From Arachidicoccus sp. BS20 (GTDB taxonomy: Bacteria > Bacteroidota > Bacteroidia > Chitinophagales > Chitinophagaceae): 64,000 nt of DNA. The position numbers and the translations under genes are program-made. Location of the stretch: positions 1,922,001 through 1,986,000 of the forward strand of contig NZ_CP015971.1 in NCBI RefSeq assembly GCF_001659705.1. Reading direction: 5' to 3'. Shown one piece after another: positions 8,062-17,010 of the stretch; position 1 is the first letter of the stretch, and each line of letters starts with the position of its first letter. Under the pieces are notes generated by a model. It worked only from the letters and a program-made list of their open reading frames with translations. It did not search any database and was not told where the DNA came from.

Positions 8062-9666
8062 TTATCGGAGAAGCCCAGATGGCGGAATTGGTAGACGCGC
8101 TAGACTCAAAATCTGGTTTCCGCAAGGGAGTGCAGGTTCGATTCCTGTTCTGGGCACCAAAGTGGACAAGTCGAAATTTTCTTCGGTTTGTCCACTTTTA
8201 TTTTCGCTGAAACCCGCGCCCAGCGCGTATATTAGGCGGACAGCTTCATTAAGCCTCGCGGTTCGATATTGCAATCCGTCAAAAACCAGCTTTTCAGGAA
8301 ATATCGAACCGATAATTTGCCGTTTCTTCTTTGTATCGCTGTCTGTGTATAAGCCTTCCAAGTTAACCAGTGAGTCCATTGCTTTATCCAAGAGGGTGCG
8401 GACATTCGCGGAACTCTCGGAAACCCGCATCAGTTTCGCTTCCAATTCTGCGACTTTTCTTTCGCTTTCCGATTTTATAAGACGATAATCGGCAGCATCT
8501 ATATCTTCATTCAACAGTAACCTGCGCGCCTTGACAATATCATTTTGCGCTTCATTCAGTTGCTCGTTTAAAAGCCTTGCTTCCGAACGCCTGCCTTTTC
8601 CGTGTTCTTTATAAGCTTCCCCTACCACGTATTTGTAGGCTTCCGCCATGCCCGGGCGGGGAACATATTGGCGAAGCTCTTTCAGAAAAAGGTCATTGGC
8701 TTCGCCTGCCCGGTATCTTGTGCCGCATGATGAAATACAATGATAATAGTAATACAACCCGTTCCTGCCCCTTGAACCGCTTCCCGTGAGCAGCTTTCCG
8801 CAACGCGGGCAAACCAGGTAGCCGCGCAATTGCAAAATTTCTTTTGCACCGACCTGTGTACGATAACTTTTCTTCTTACCATCCAGAAGGTCTTGTACTT
8901 CATAAAACAATGCTTCGGAAATAATCGGTTCATGTAATCCCGGTACGTGTTTGCTTTCTTCGTCTTTGTAAGCAGAAAGATATATTTTGCCGCAATAAAC
9001 AGGATTGCGCAGCAAGTTCCAAAAATGGGAACGGCAGCAACGTATTCCCTTTATTTTCGCTTCTTTGTATAACTGCTCTACCATATAATGACCTGTTGCC
9101 ATTTCCGTGAAAACCCATTTCATGATGCCGGCTTCCGGCTCCTTCGGCGCAATATACTTACGTCCGTCTTCCGTAATTTTGTTGGCATAGCCCACGGGGG
9201 CCTGCCCCATCCAGCGCCCTTCTTTCTTTGCCCGCCGCATTCCGTAAAGAACATTCAATGCCCTGCGGTCGTTTTCCACTTCGGGAGTGGCTAAATAAAC
9301 TGCTAACATAATTTTACTCTCGGGAATGGACATATCCAAAGGCTGCTCAATAGCCTGCGGCTCTATGCCTAATTTCCGCAAAAGATTAATCATTTGATAC
9401 GCATCGCCTGCATTACGGCTGAACCTGTCCCATTTGGTAAACAGGATAACATCTACCTGATGCTTTCGCTTTTTCAGGTCAAACAACTCGTTATTCCATT
9501 CGGGACGCTCAAATGTCTTCGCGGAATAATCTTCGTAAATGACTTTCCTGACTGTAATCTGATTGTGCAGGCAATGCTTGCGCAGCCTTTCTTCCTGGTC
9601 GCGCTGCGAAAAACCTTTGTCGGCTTGTTCGTCCGTACTTACGCGGATGTATAAATCTGCTGTCAT
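8062..9666 (-). CDS. Large serine recombinase running into tRNA-Leu
   Basis: The 534-residue open frame has a resolvase domain with catalytic Ser10 in YIRVSTDEQ, an R-rich helix (FTKWDRFSRNAGD), a recombinase domain (about 155-260), a zinc ribbon with Cys286, Cys289, Cys310 and Cys314, and a coiled coil around 350-440. This is the layout of large serine integrases, which insert elements at short att sites. Residues from about 503 on (LVPRTGIEPALPCGNQ...) are the antisense translation of the tRNA-Leu gene, so the natural C terminus has probably been replaced on integration or runs over the att site. A 46-residue ORF lies upstream on the same strand. Confidence 0.9.
   Translation of the reverse strand: MTADLYIRVSTDEQADKGFSQRDQEERLRKHCLHNQITVRKVIYEDYSAKTFERPEWNNELFDLKKRKHQVDVILFTKWDRFSRNAGDAYQMINLLRKLGIEPQAIEQPLDMSIPESKIMLAVYLATPEVENDRRALNVLYGMRRAKKEGRWMGQAPVGYANKITEDGRKYIAPKEPEAGIMKWVFTEMATGHYMVEQLYKEAKIKGIRCCRSHFWNLLRNPVYCGKIYLSAYKDEESKHVPGLHEPIISEALFYEVQDLLDGKKKSYRTQVGAKEILQLRGYLVCPRCGKLLTGSGSRGRNGLYYYYHCISSCGTRYRAGEANDLFLKELRQYVPRPGMAEAYKYVVGEAYKEHGKGRRSEARLLNEQLNEAQNDIVKARRLLLNEDIDAADYRLIKSESERKVAELEAKLMRVSESSANVRTLLDKAMDSLVNLEGLYTDSDTKKKRQIIGSIFPEKLVFDGLQYRTARLNEAVRLIYALGAGFSENKSGQTEENFDLSTLVPRTGIEPALPCGNQILSLARLPIPPSGLLR
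8073..8159 (+). tRNA. tRNA-Leu (CAA)
   Basis: It folds as a class II tRNA: acceptor GCCCAGA/TCTGGGC, D arm with AATTGGTAGAC, anticodon loop CTCAAAA with anticodon CAA, a long variable arm (TTTCCGCAAGGGAGT), T arm GCAGG TTCGATT CCTGT, and an encoded CCA (8157-8159). The 3' half is overlapped by the end of the serine recombinase reading frame on the other strand. Confidence 0.97.
8160..8199 (+). terminator. Hairpin terminator directly after tRNA-Leu
   Basis: AAGTGGACAA pairs with TTGTCCACTT and is followed by TTATTTT. It starts one base after the CCA end and would end tRNA transcription. It is also inside the last codons of the recombinase frame. Confidence 0.7.
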
Positions 9667-9727
9667 ATGCGAAGGATTTAGTGATTTAAAGTTAATGCCA
9701 AAGACTCAAAAAGACCTCAATAAAAAG

Positions 9728-9868
9728 CTAATTACCCAGATAGGTACTGATGGCGATTGTCGCAAGCTTGTACATAAACTCCAGCACAAGGCGCGCCTGC
9801 TCCAATGTAAGCTGCGTACCATGTTGCTTTAAGATAGCCAAAATTTTTTCAGGTTGGATTGTTTCCAT
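9728..9868 (-). CDS. Small ORF upstream of serine recombinase
   Basis: A 46-codon frame starting at 9868 encodes METIQPEKILAILKQHGTQL then TLEQARLVLEFMYKLATIAI and a short tail. It is helix-rich and reads like a conserved protein. It is co-directional with the recombinase and ends 62 bp before its start. From memory, short ORFs of this kind (GT.(L/V)TLEQA) accompany recombinases in Bacteroidota, which suggests a partner or control factor, but this is not proven. It was too short for standard ORF calling. Confidence 0.6.
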   Translation of the reverse strand: METIQPEKILAILKQHGTQLTLEQARLVLEFMYKLATIAISTYLGN

Positions 9869-10071
9869 TGCTCTCCGATTTAATCACATTCACAAATACT
9901 TTTCCCTCATGGCGAGAGACCGCCAAAAGCAAATATAATAATTATGTTTTGGTAAAAAACAAAATAATCAAAACTTTTTTTGGAAATTTCTCAAAATTTT
10001 TCAGACCTTTATACCGTTTAATTTCATTTGACCTGAAATGAACTTTACCTCAACAAAGTCCAAACAAAAAA

Positions 10072-10803
10072 ATGGCAAAGAGCAGCTATAAAGTAAGTTA
10101 CAAAACTTATTTCAACGACCGTCTGAAAGAAGTATCTTTTCATGGAAAACATACTTATCCGTTATATGTGCAGATAACCTTTGACAGGAAGACCATTTTC
10201 TTTAAGAGTTATTATTTTGAACTGTTTTCCAAGCCGAAATATTTTTTATTTGTTCCGGGCGTTGGCGGCAAAGCGCCGTCCATTGAAATAATCACAAAAT
10301 TGGAAAATGCCGTTATCGAGTTTATTATTGATAAGTACGCGGATGCATTTTCGTTGGAGCTGTTCAAGAAAGAATATGACTTCTACACGCAGGATTTGTG
10401 CGATGCGATGGAAGAAGGATTTATTGATTATCTCTATACATTTTTACAGGACAAAGGAATGCCGACATTGGCAATTGTGGTAAAGGAAGGCAGCAGGTAT
10501 CGTACCGCTTATGAAGTGGTACGCGATATGAAACGAGCATTTACACCGAAGCTGTATGAAGAGCTGGTGGAGAATTCATTTTACTATGCGCCGCCGTATT
10601 TTCCTTTATACGGCTTTGTGCAGGAAATGAAAAAATCCTCAGCGCTTAGCCTTTCCGTAATGGAATGGGAGTCGGGCAATATGCAGGCATCTTTTGAGGA
10701 GTATGTGAAAAGCCATTTCCCGAATATTGATACTGCCGAAACAATTAAAGACGTAAACAAGTGGCTGGAGCGGCTAAGAAAAAAGGCGGAATTGCCTACA
10801 TAG
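10072..10803 (+). CDS. Hypothetical protein next to recombinase
   Basis: The 243-residue soluble protein has no signal peptide. Residues about 27-55 (YPLYVQITFDRKTIFFKSYY) resemble the arm-type DNA-binding opening of Bacteroidota tyrosine recombinases, but no catalytic domain follows; the rest is helix-rich with a C-terminal ERLRKKAEL. It is divergent from the recombinase and its 46-residue partner over a 203-bp AT-rich spacer. It may be a DNA-binding accessory or directionality protein of the same element. That role is inference. Confidence 0.7.
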   Translation: MAKSSYKVSYKTYFNDRLKEVSFHGKHTYPLYVQITFDRKTIFFKSYYFELFSKPKYFLFVPGVGGKAPSIEIITKLENAVIEFIIDKYADAFSLELFKKEYDFYTQDLCDAMEEGFIDYLYTFLQDKGMPTLAIVVKEGSRYRTAYEVVRDMKRAFTPKLYEELVENSFYYAPPYFPLYGFVQEMKKSSALSLSVMEWESGNMQASFEEYVKSHFPNIDTAETIKDVNKWLERLRKKAELPT

Positions 10804-10809
10804 CCAACC

Positions 10810-10950
10810 ATGATTCGCAGGCACACAACGGCACTAGTTCTAAAATATTTAGGCATGACGGACAAATTAGATGTCTTTGTTATTGTCGAAACGGAAATGG
10901 AAAGGATTTATGATGCACCAGAATTGCCTAGTTGCTGTAACGAAAAATGA
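10810..10950 (+). CDS. Doubtful small ORF
   Basis: A 46-codon frame (MIRRHTTALVLKYLGMTDKL...) begins 6 bp after the previous stop. It has plausible composition but no family I know. It could be a real small gene of the mobile module or the remnant of a longer one. Confidence 0.3.
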   Translation: MIRRHTTALVLKYLGMTDKLDVFVIVETEMERIYDAPELPSCCNEK

Positions 10951-11035
10951 ATGAGAATATAAATAATGCGGCAGCCATTACAGAATAAATAAAAGCTTTC
11001 ATATATTTACTTATGTATAATCCTAAAACTGAAAT

Positions 11036-11416
11036 ATGAAAATATGGATTATGAGAATGATAAGTTTTGCCGTTATCGGAACAACTGGAATGATCGTCGA
11101 TTTCGGTGCGACTTGGGTTTTGAGGGAGAAAGCTAAAATGAATGAATATCTTGCAAATGCTATCGGTTTCGCACTTGCAGTTATCAATAATTTTCTTTTA
11201 AATAAGTATTGGACCTTTCATGATTTTCGTACATTAACGGCAATGCAATTTTCAAAATACGCGGCAATTAGCCTTGTCGGACTTTCTTTGAATAGTCTTT
11301 TCTTATATTTATTACATAAATTTTTACGTATTCCTTTCTATTGGGCAAAGTTTTTAGCGACAGCATTAGTTTTTCTTTGGAATTTCATTGCTAATAGTTA
11401 TATTACATTCTCTTGA
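11036..11416 (+). CDS. GtrA-like membrane protein
   Basis: The 126-residue protein has four predicted membrane helices and the family pattern: an N-terminal helix FAVIGTTGMIVDFGATWVL, the NNFLLNKYWTF loop between helices 2 and 3, and a final helix ending NFIANSYITFS. GtrA proteins move or present polyprenyl-linked sugars for surface glycan modification. It is the first of a run of four same-strand genes for GT-C-like membrane proteins (11036-14883), with only 7 bp to the next gene, so an operon is likely. Confidence 0.9.
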   Translation: MKIWIMRMISFAVIGTTGMIVDFGATWVLREKAKMNEYLANAIGFALAVINNFLLNKYWTFHDFRTLTAMQFSKYAAISLVGLSLNSLFLYLLHKFLRIPFYWAKFLATALVFLWNFIANSYITFS

Positions 11417-11423
11417 TTTTGTA

Positions 11424-12953
11424 ATGTTCAGAAAGTTAAAAATGAAATTTTGTATTAAAAAAACTCTCAGTAATGATACCATTATCGTGGGGGTTTCTTC
11501 AATTATATATATTATAGCAGCCATTAATCTTGATGGCTATTTTCACCCAGATGAACATTATCAAATTCTTGAATTTGCCAATTATAAGTTAGGCAAAATT
11601 GACGCTGGACAAATGCCATGGGAGTTTAATTATGAAATGCGCTCCTCATTTCAGCCATGGATTGCTTATCTGGCAATAAAGTTTTTTAACCTGTTTCAAG
11701 TGTGTAACCCGTTTATAATTGCCCTTGCATTAAGATTAATGACAGGTTGTTTTAGCATTTATGCAATAAGTAAATTTATACGGACAACCAGTAATCAATT
11801 AGACGAAAAATTTAAAGTACCCTATAAATGGCTATCTTTTATTATTTGGTTTCTGCCGTATTTGAGTATAAGATTTAGTTCTGAGATTTGGTCTGGGTTA
11901 TTCTTTTTATTAGCGGTATGCTATTTGATTCCTGATATAAATCGTGGTTTCAAGTATTCCGTCATTGGAGGTATTTTTTTCGGGCTTTCTTATCTCTGTC
12001 GTTTCCAATCTGCAATAATGATAATTGGACTTGTACTTTGGCTGCTAATCATACAAAAAAGGAAGTTCAAGCAAATTATAATACTGTCTCTCTCCATTTT
12101 TTTAATAATTATTTTTGGCGTTTATATAGACTATCTGTATTATGGAGATTGGACGTTAACGGTCTGGAACTATTTCAATATGAATATCGTTAATGATATG
12201 GCTTCTGATTTTGGAGTAATGAGCGCTTATTCTTTTATGGTCGCTGCAATAAACCAAGCCTTATTCCCTTTTGGTATTTTGATTCTATTTTGTTTGGTTG
12301 TTCTTATAATTAGAGCTCCTAAATCGTTTGTGGTCTGGTGCGTTGCACCTTTACTTGTTATCCATTTGATAGTACCTCATAAAGAGGTAAGGTTTTTATT
12401 TCCTATTATATATTTTATACCATTTATTATCTTTAAAGCAGCGAGCTTAATCGCAAATCACTTTCAAAGAAATATTATCAAAGACAATAGATGGTTAACA
12501 AAATCTATTGACTTTATTTATCTATTGCCGATAACTATCAATATTATTTATCTAGTTGTAGCACTATTTTCCCCACCAATCCATGGGAGAATGGCAATAG
12601 CCAAATACATATACAATCATTACCCAAATGAGCAAATTCAATTGTTATCATTCAAGCAGAATAACCCTTTTAAACCTTATTCTGTATTGAGACAATCTTT
12701 TTACGAGATGAAAAATTTAGATTACGTCAGCATCAACCATTATGATACATTGCCACAGATTAAAATAATACCATTCTCGACAATTAAACTGCTCGTTATC
12801 AGGCGGAACGATTTCACAGATTCAACGATATCAAATTTAATTCATCAGTCGAAAATTACAATTGTAAAAACAGCAAACCCTTTATGGATTGATAAAATTA
12901 GGGATCTGGTAGGCATTAATAATAGTGAGTATATACTATGTAAATATAAATAA
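11424..12953 (+). CDS. GT22-like (PIG-B/Alg9-type) mannosyltransferase homolog
   Basis: With ATG at 11424, 7 bp after gtrA, the protein has 509 residues; the longer frame from 11388 overlaps gtrA and is less likely. The first extracytoplasmic loop carries FHPDEHYQ, the acidic motif of the GT22 family, followed by WEFNYEMRSSFQPW as in GPI mannosyltransferase 3 homologs. About ten membrane helices follow (for example residues 180-300), and a soluble C-terminal tail is present. It should use a lipid-linked sugar donor at the periplasmic face. Acceptor and sugar are unknown. Confidence 0.8.
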   Translation: MFRKLKMKFCIKKTLSNDTIIVGVSSIIYIIAAINLDGYFHPDEHYQILEFANYKLGKIDAGQMPWEFNYEMRSSFQPWIAYLAIKFFNLFQVCNPFIIALALRLMTGCFSIYAISKFIRTTSNQLDEKFKVPYKWLSFIIWFLPYLSIRFSSEIWSGLFFLLAVCYLIPDINRGFKYSVIGGIFFGLSYLCRFQSAIMIIGLVLWLLIIQKRKFKQIIILSLSIFLIIIFGVYIDYLYYGDWTLTVWNYFNMNIVNDMASDFGVMSAYSFMVAAINQALFPFGILILFCLVVLIIRAPKSFVVWCVAPLLVIHLIVPHKEVRFLFPIIYFIPFIIFKAASLIANHFQRNIIKDNRWLTKSIDFIYLLPITINIIYLVVALFSPPIHGRMAIAKYIYNHYPNEQIQLLSFKQNNPFKPYSVLRQSFYEMKNLDYVSINHYDTLPQIKIIPFSTIKLLVIRRNDFTDSTISNLIHQSKITIVKTANPLWIDKIRDLVGINNSEYILCKYK

Positions 12954-12973
12954 GCGAAGATAAAATTTTAGAA

Positions 12974-14257
12974 ATGACAAATAATTTAATTAATATAGAA
13001 TCAGACCAATACCTGCATAAAGTATATTTTTTTATAGGGGCTGCAACTCTTATTTTAATGGTAGCTTTCGTTTATAGCCCGGTGTCATATTTAAGTTTTT
13101 CAGGACCTGATGACCATTGGATGTTGTTAAAAAACCCATATATAAAGCCTGCTCATTACGATTGGGCATACTTCAATGCTATTTTTCACAGGGTCAATAA
13201 TTTACAATATTCACCCTTAAATACACTTTATTATAGCTTTATATATAAAATCAACGGTTTCGATCCTTATTATTTTCATGTAATGAATATAATAATTCAT
13301 TTTCTGAGTACTATATCTGTCTTCTATTTCGCCAAAAATATCTTAATTGCTTTCAAAATCGATAATATTCTGCCAATTTCATTTTTAACCGCAATGATTT
13401 GGGGAATTCATCCTTTAAACGTAGAAGCCGTTGCTTGGATTTCCGGTTCAAAAATATTGATTTGTACACTTTTGACTATAGTATCATTCAACCTTTTTAT
13501 TGTGGGTTATACCAATAAGCAAATCATAAAACAAATTGGTAGTCTTCTCTTATTTATTATTTCATTCTTTTTTAAAGAGCAGGCGATAATTACGCCAATA
13601 ATGTATCTGATTTTTATTCTATGCTATAAATTAAATGAGTCAGGAAAATTATTCTTTACTATTAGTGAAATTACATTTCTTGCTGTCTCTTTTATTATTT
13701 CATATTTTTTTATTCGAATTACAATCCAAGTAAATTATGGACCCGCACTTGAATTCCCGCCGATTAAATATTATCCCTTGATACAGAAGTTTCTCTTGAT
13801 TTGTTACTGTGCTTATTTTTATATTTCCAATTTCTTTTTCCCAAGCGGTCTGCATTATAATTATCAGTTTCCATTTGATCCTTATGACATCACTCCACCG
13901 GAATTTAAGATTTATCCATTTATAATACTCGTCATTGTCGTCGCGGTTTTTTATTCGATTAAAAAGTCTAAAAACCAATATTTTAATATCTTCTGTATAT
14001 TTCTTTGCATCGTTCAGATTTCTCTGGAATTACAAATACTTCCGATGACACGTCCAGCTGTCGTCGCTGATAGATATATGTATTTCCCGTTAATTCCTCT
14101 AATAATGACCATGTTGGTCTTTCTATTTAAATTTAAAAGAAATAAAGCCATTAGGCAGATATTGGATCCTATTTTCATAATATACATTTTATATTTATCG
14201 CTATATTGCTACCAAATGGCAAATTATTGGCAACACCTTAATTTAATTAAATCATGA
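12974..14257 (+). CDS. TMTC-like GT-C glycosyltransferase without TPR tail
   Basis: The 427-residue membrane protein has the acidic SGPDDHW motif after the first helix, the block NLQYSPLNTLYYSFIYKING and the diagnostic HPLNVEAVAWISGSK, all as in TMTC/DUF1736 O-mannosyltransferases. The usual C-terminal TPR array is absent; the protein ends after the last helices. About ten membrane segments are visible. It is 20 bp downstream of the GT22-like gene and overlaps the next gene by 4 bp, so they are translated together. The target is unknown; the neighbouring lipoproteins are candidates. Confidence 0.75.
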   Translation: MTNNLINIESDQYLHKVYFFIGAATLILMVAFVYSPVSYLSFSGPDDHWMLLKNPYIKPAHYDWAYFNAIFHRVNNLQYSPLNTLYYSFIYKINGFDPYYFHVMNIIIHFLSTISVFYFAKNILIAFKIDNILPISFLTAMIWGIHPLNVEAVAWISGSKILICTLLTIVSFNLFIVGYTNKQIIKQIGSLLLFIISFFFKEQAIITPIMYLIFILCYKLNESGKLFFTISEITFLAVSFIISYFFIRITIQVNYGPALEFPPIKYYPLIQKFLLICYCAYFYISNFFFPSGLHYNYQFPFDPYDITPPEFKIYPFIILVIVVAVFYSIKKSKNQYFNIFCIFLCIVQISLELQILPMTRPAVVADRYMYFPLIPLIMTMLVFLFKFKRNKAIRQILDPIFIIYILYLSLYCYQMANYWQHLNLIKS

Positions 14258-14883
14258 ATTACAATAAAAGAATAATTAATTTATTAATTGTCTTGTTGAT
14301 TTTTTCAACTTGTTTTTCAGTTTATGCTTTGCTTGGAAAACATAAGGCCGCCTCTCCTGTATTTTTATTTATGTATAACAAAAATGTAAGGTCAGCAACC
14401 GAAGATTCGTTAGCTCACCCGAAATTTTGGGATAACTATCCATATTACATATTAATCAGTACCGGTGAGTATATCCATTTATCGAGATATTTGGATTGCG
14501 ATACAACTTTAAAAAAATACCAGGACTTAAAAGAATATCTCAAAGAATCTAATGACATATTTTATAGATTCCATTATATTAAAGGGAATGATACAGTTTA
14601 TCAGCAAACTCTTTCATCAATAACTAAGATTGACAGTAATATTATTATTTTAACTGACAAGTCATCGCTGAGTCTTCTGCCGAACTACCTAGATACATTG
14701 AAATGGTCTGATAAAATATTTTTGATAAAGAACCACCTCCCGATTTATCTGGAAAAGCCCAATTTATCTTATTTTTTTGAGATATCAGATAAGACTAAAG
14801 TGGAAAATCTCTTTGTTCCGAGAAAAGAAATATCAGAAATAACGGACAAATACCTTATGTACAGCCTCTCTCATTTGAAATAA
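14254..14883 (+). CDS. Membrane-anchored hypothetical protein
   Basis: The 209-residue protein starts in the ATGA overlap with the TMTC-like gene. One N-terminal membrane helix (INLLIVLLIFSTCFSVYALL) anchors a soluble domain of about 180 residues on the outside. I do not recognise the domain; the end of the upstream TMTC-like protein may have been split off into it, since GT-C enzymes often have a soluble C-terminal domain. The C-terminal segment of the GT22-like neighbour has a similar beta-rich look (KIIPFSTIKLLVIRR versus SNIIILTDKSSLSLL). Function is unknown. It is convergent with a lipoprotein gene 26 bp away. Confidence 0.75.
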   Translation: MNYNKRIINLLIVLLIFSTCFSVYALLGKHKAASPVFLFMYNKNVRSATEDSLAHPKFWDNYPYYILISTGEYIHLSRYLDCDTTLKKYQDLKEYLKESNDIFYRFHYIKGNDTVYQQTLSSITKIDSNIIILTDKSSLSLLPNYLDTLKWSDKIFLIKNHLPIYLEKPNLSYFFEISDKTKVENLFVPRKEISEITDKYLMYSLSHLK

Positions 14884-14909
14884 TTGTTACATAATGTAAT
14901 CCATTAAGA

Positions 14910-15341
14910 CTAATTTGATCCATATACATTAATGTAAACAATGGTTAGGTCTCCATATTTTTTGTCGTCAGCTTTGGTCCAAAGAAATTCTTTCTTTTCC
15001 TGGGCTGATCTTTCTTTCCAATCCCACTTAAAATTTTCTTTAACCATCACTTTGATAGTTAATGGGGTCGCTTTTTTTGTGCTATACTCTTCATATTGCT
15101 TCTTAGTAATAAAAAGAAAGGAAAATGATGATGGTTTATAATTGTTTCCTTCACCGGGAATAACCATCTTGATGTCCGGCTTTATTTCTCTCAATAAATA
15201 TTTCAGAGGTTTTCCAATAAATTGATTTTTATTATCCGCTATTTTGTGGGCATCGTTAAGATTTTGCATCAATTGAGCCCTACATGAAGTTGTTACTGTA
15301 ATGAATGCAAAGCACAGAACATATACAAGATTTGTTTTCAT
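14910..15341 (-). CDS. Small lipoprotein, candidate immunity protein of JAB-type lipoprotein
   Basis: The 143-residue product starts at 15341 (MKTNLVYVLC...), with lipobox TTSC and Cys20. The mature part has no domain I know; it is lysine-rich and beta-rich toward the end (TIKVMVKENFKWDW, DLTIVYINVYGSN). Its start is 10 bp after the stop codon of the large JAB-domain lipoprotein on the same strand, so the two are translated as a pair. Small genes placed directly after a variable C-terminal toxin domain usually encode the immunity protein; a periplasmic or surface anchor would fit a toxin acting on the envelope. Role is inferred from position. Confidence 0.65.
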   Translation of the reverse strand: MKTNLVYVLCFAFITVTTSCRAQLMQNLNDAHKIADNKNQFIGKPLKYLLREIKPDIKMVIPGEGNNYKPSSFSFLFITKKQYEEYSTKKATPLTIKVMVKENFKWDWKERSAQEKKEFLWTKADDKKYGDLTIVYINVYGSN

Positions 15342-15351
15342 AATTTTCAAT

Positions 15352-17010
15352 TTAATTACAATTTGTTTGACTGTAAGTGGTACTACCATCGGATGATGTT
15401 GATGTATTCGTATTTAATTTATTAAAATTTCCATTAGCATCTACTTTAAGCAACGCTACCCCTGCATTATAGTTGTCTAAAATATAGGATAATGCCATTT
15501 CATCTGCCATTTGATTGCCTTGGTCCTTAGCAGTCTGGTAGATGTCATTAAATTTGTCTGCCAAGGCATCGGGAAAATCTGGAGGGTATCCAGATATCTG
15601 ACTTTCTGGATAATTCGTAAAGAAACTCGAAGCGGCGGTCGGATTTGTTATAACCAAAGCATACACCGTACCATTTGGCAATGTTACATATTTCGTGGAA
15701 AAAGAGGTAAATTCTTTGTTCCCGCTAATTAAGCCATACACATCACCGGCGGAAGGAGGGACACCATTTGGATGATTATGTATTGTGGCTACAGTGTTAC
15801 TATTTATTCCTGTGGTTGTGTTGGTTTCGCCTCCTGAAGATACAGATGAGGCAGTGATGCTTCCATTACTTCCTTTGTTTAAGGCAACGGAATGTTCTTG
15901 TCCATCAGATGCGGCATTGTCAACAGCACTTAACCCTCCAGAATAGCCAGCTGTCTTTGAGATATTCGTTGCATTCTGTGATCCGGCTTTTGCGGCTGCG
16001 CAAGGGTCATCCGGTTGTGGAGGTGGAGTTGATGTCCCACCACCACCGCCTCCGCCAGAAGAAGGGTCAGATGGTGTAGGGTCATTACCTGTCGGATAAG
16101 AATCGCCCGGATCATTGCCCCAGCCGATTCCACTGGGATTAGAATCCGTCGGATCTGATGTTACCGATACTTCCCCTAAATCAGTGCCATCCCAAATAGA
16201 ATCTCCGTCAGAATCCGTATCTCCAGTTCCGCTCGAACTTGTTGCGGTGTGTACCGCAGCTTCCTCATAGCTCGGTGTTGGGGCAGTGGTATTTAACGCA
16301 ACTTTCTTTGAATCTCCCTCTTTTGTCATCGCTGCTAAGTTCGCACCGCCACTAAACCGCACATAAGTCTCTGCCGAGTGCAACGAATTGGCTATCCCTT
16401 GTACCATGCTGCCGATGCCGTTCTTAGGGAATATCCTTGCCACTCTTTTACCGTTCTTGTACACCGCTCCGCGTATGAATTCATTGTTAATACTGAATAA
16501 CAATACTTCTCCTGTAAAAGTAGCCGGTTCGGAATAGGAACGAATATCCGGAAGATTACCTTTGGCTTTTATTAATGAATCCAAATACGATTTCTTGAAT
16601 ATCTCCAGTTGAACATAAGCATTGAAAGTTTTACGCGCTTTATTCCTGACAACAACGACATCTCTGAACCCCCTGTATTTTGTGCTGGTATCTGCATAAT
16701 CTAACGGTATCATCAGCGCATTGGAACTGTGCCTGTACTGATGATGATAGTTCCAATCGGGCTCGCCAGCGAAAACACCGCGTGCATAAGAAACCAGTCT
16801 TGTTTTATCGCTGCCGGCAATGCTTTTAACATCAGCTATGTTACCGGAATATTCGTTTTGAAACCATGCCCGTGCATCGCTAACCGACAAGGAATCACTT
16901 TGGGCTGCAGGGGAACTCCAATAAGTATCTGACTTGGAACACGAATATAAATTAATAACAAGGACAGCTATGGCTATCATCCCCCATATTAATACATTTG
17001 GTTTTCTCAT
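15352..17010 (-). CDS. Modular lipoprotein with C-terminal JAMM/JAB peptidase-like domain
   Basis: The 552-residue protein starts with a lipoprotein signal (lipobox LYSC, Cys24). Residues 25-230 form an unrecognised domain, 262-278 hold a calcium-loop-like DTDSDGDSIWDGTD, and a Pro/Asp/Gly linker ends in seven glycines (319-325). The unique C-terminal domain (326-552) has HNHPNGVPPSAGD (411-423), the H-x-H-P...S-x-x-D zinc motif of JAMM/JAB peptidases; E372 is a possible fourth catalytic residue. Residues 1-325 are identical to those of the gene at 19793. JAB domains occur as polymorphic toxin warheads, so an envelope- or target-cell-acting peptidase toxin is the leading idea. It has its own promoter. 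Confidence 0.8.
   Translation of the reverse strand: MRKPNVLIWGMIAIAVLVINLYSCSKSDTYWSSPAAQSDSLSVSDARAWFQNEYSGNIADVKSIAGSDKTRLVSYARGVFAGEPDWNYHHQYRHSSNALMIPLDYADTSTKYRGFRDVVVVRNKARKTFNAYVQLEIFKKSYLDSLIKAKGNLPDIRSYSEPATFTGEVLLFSINNEFIRGAVYKNGKRVARIFPKNGIGSMVQGIANSLHSAETYVRFSGGANLAAMTKEGDSKKVALNTTAPTPSYEEAAVHTATSSSGTGDTDSDGDSIWDGTDLGEVSVTSDPTDSNPSGIGWGNDPGDSYPTGNDPTPSDPSSGGGGGGGTSTPPPQPDDPCAAAKAGSQNATNISKTAGYSGGLSAVDNAASDGQEHSVALNKGSNGSITASSVSSGGETNTTTGINSNTVATIHNHPNGVPPSAGDVYGLISGNKEFTSFSTKYVTLPNGTVYALVITNPTAASSFFTNYPESQISGYPPDFPDALADKFNDIYQTAKDQGNQMADEMALSYILDNYNAGVALLKVDANGNFNKLNTNTSTSSDGSTTYSQTNCN

Noticed and set aside
11388-11423. Upstream start for the GT22-like gene
   Set aside because: It would overlap the end of the gtrA-like gene; the ATG at 11424, 7 bp after that stop, fits the operon better.
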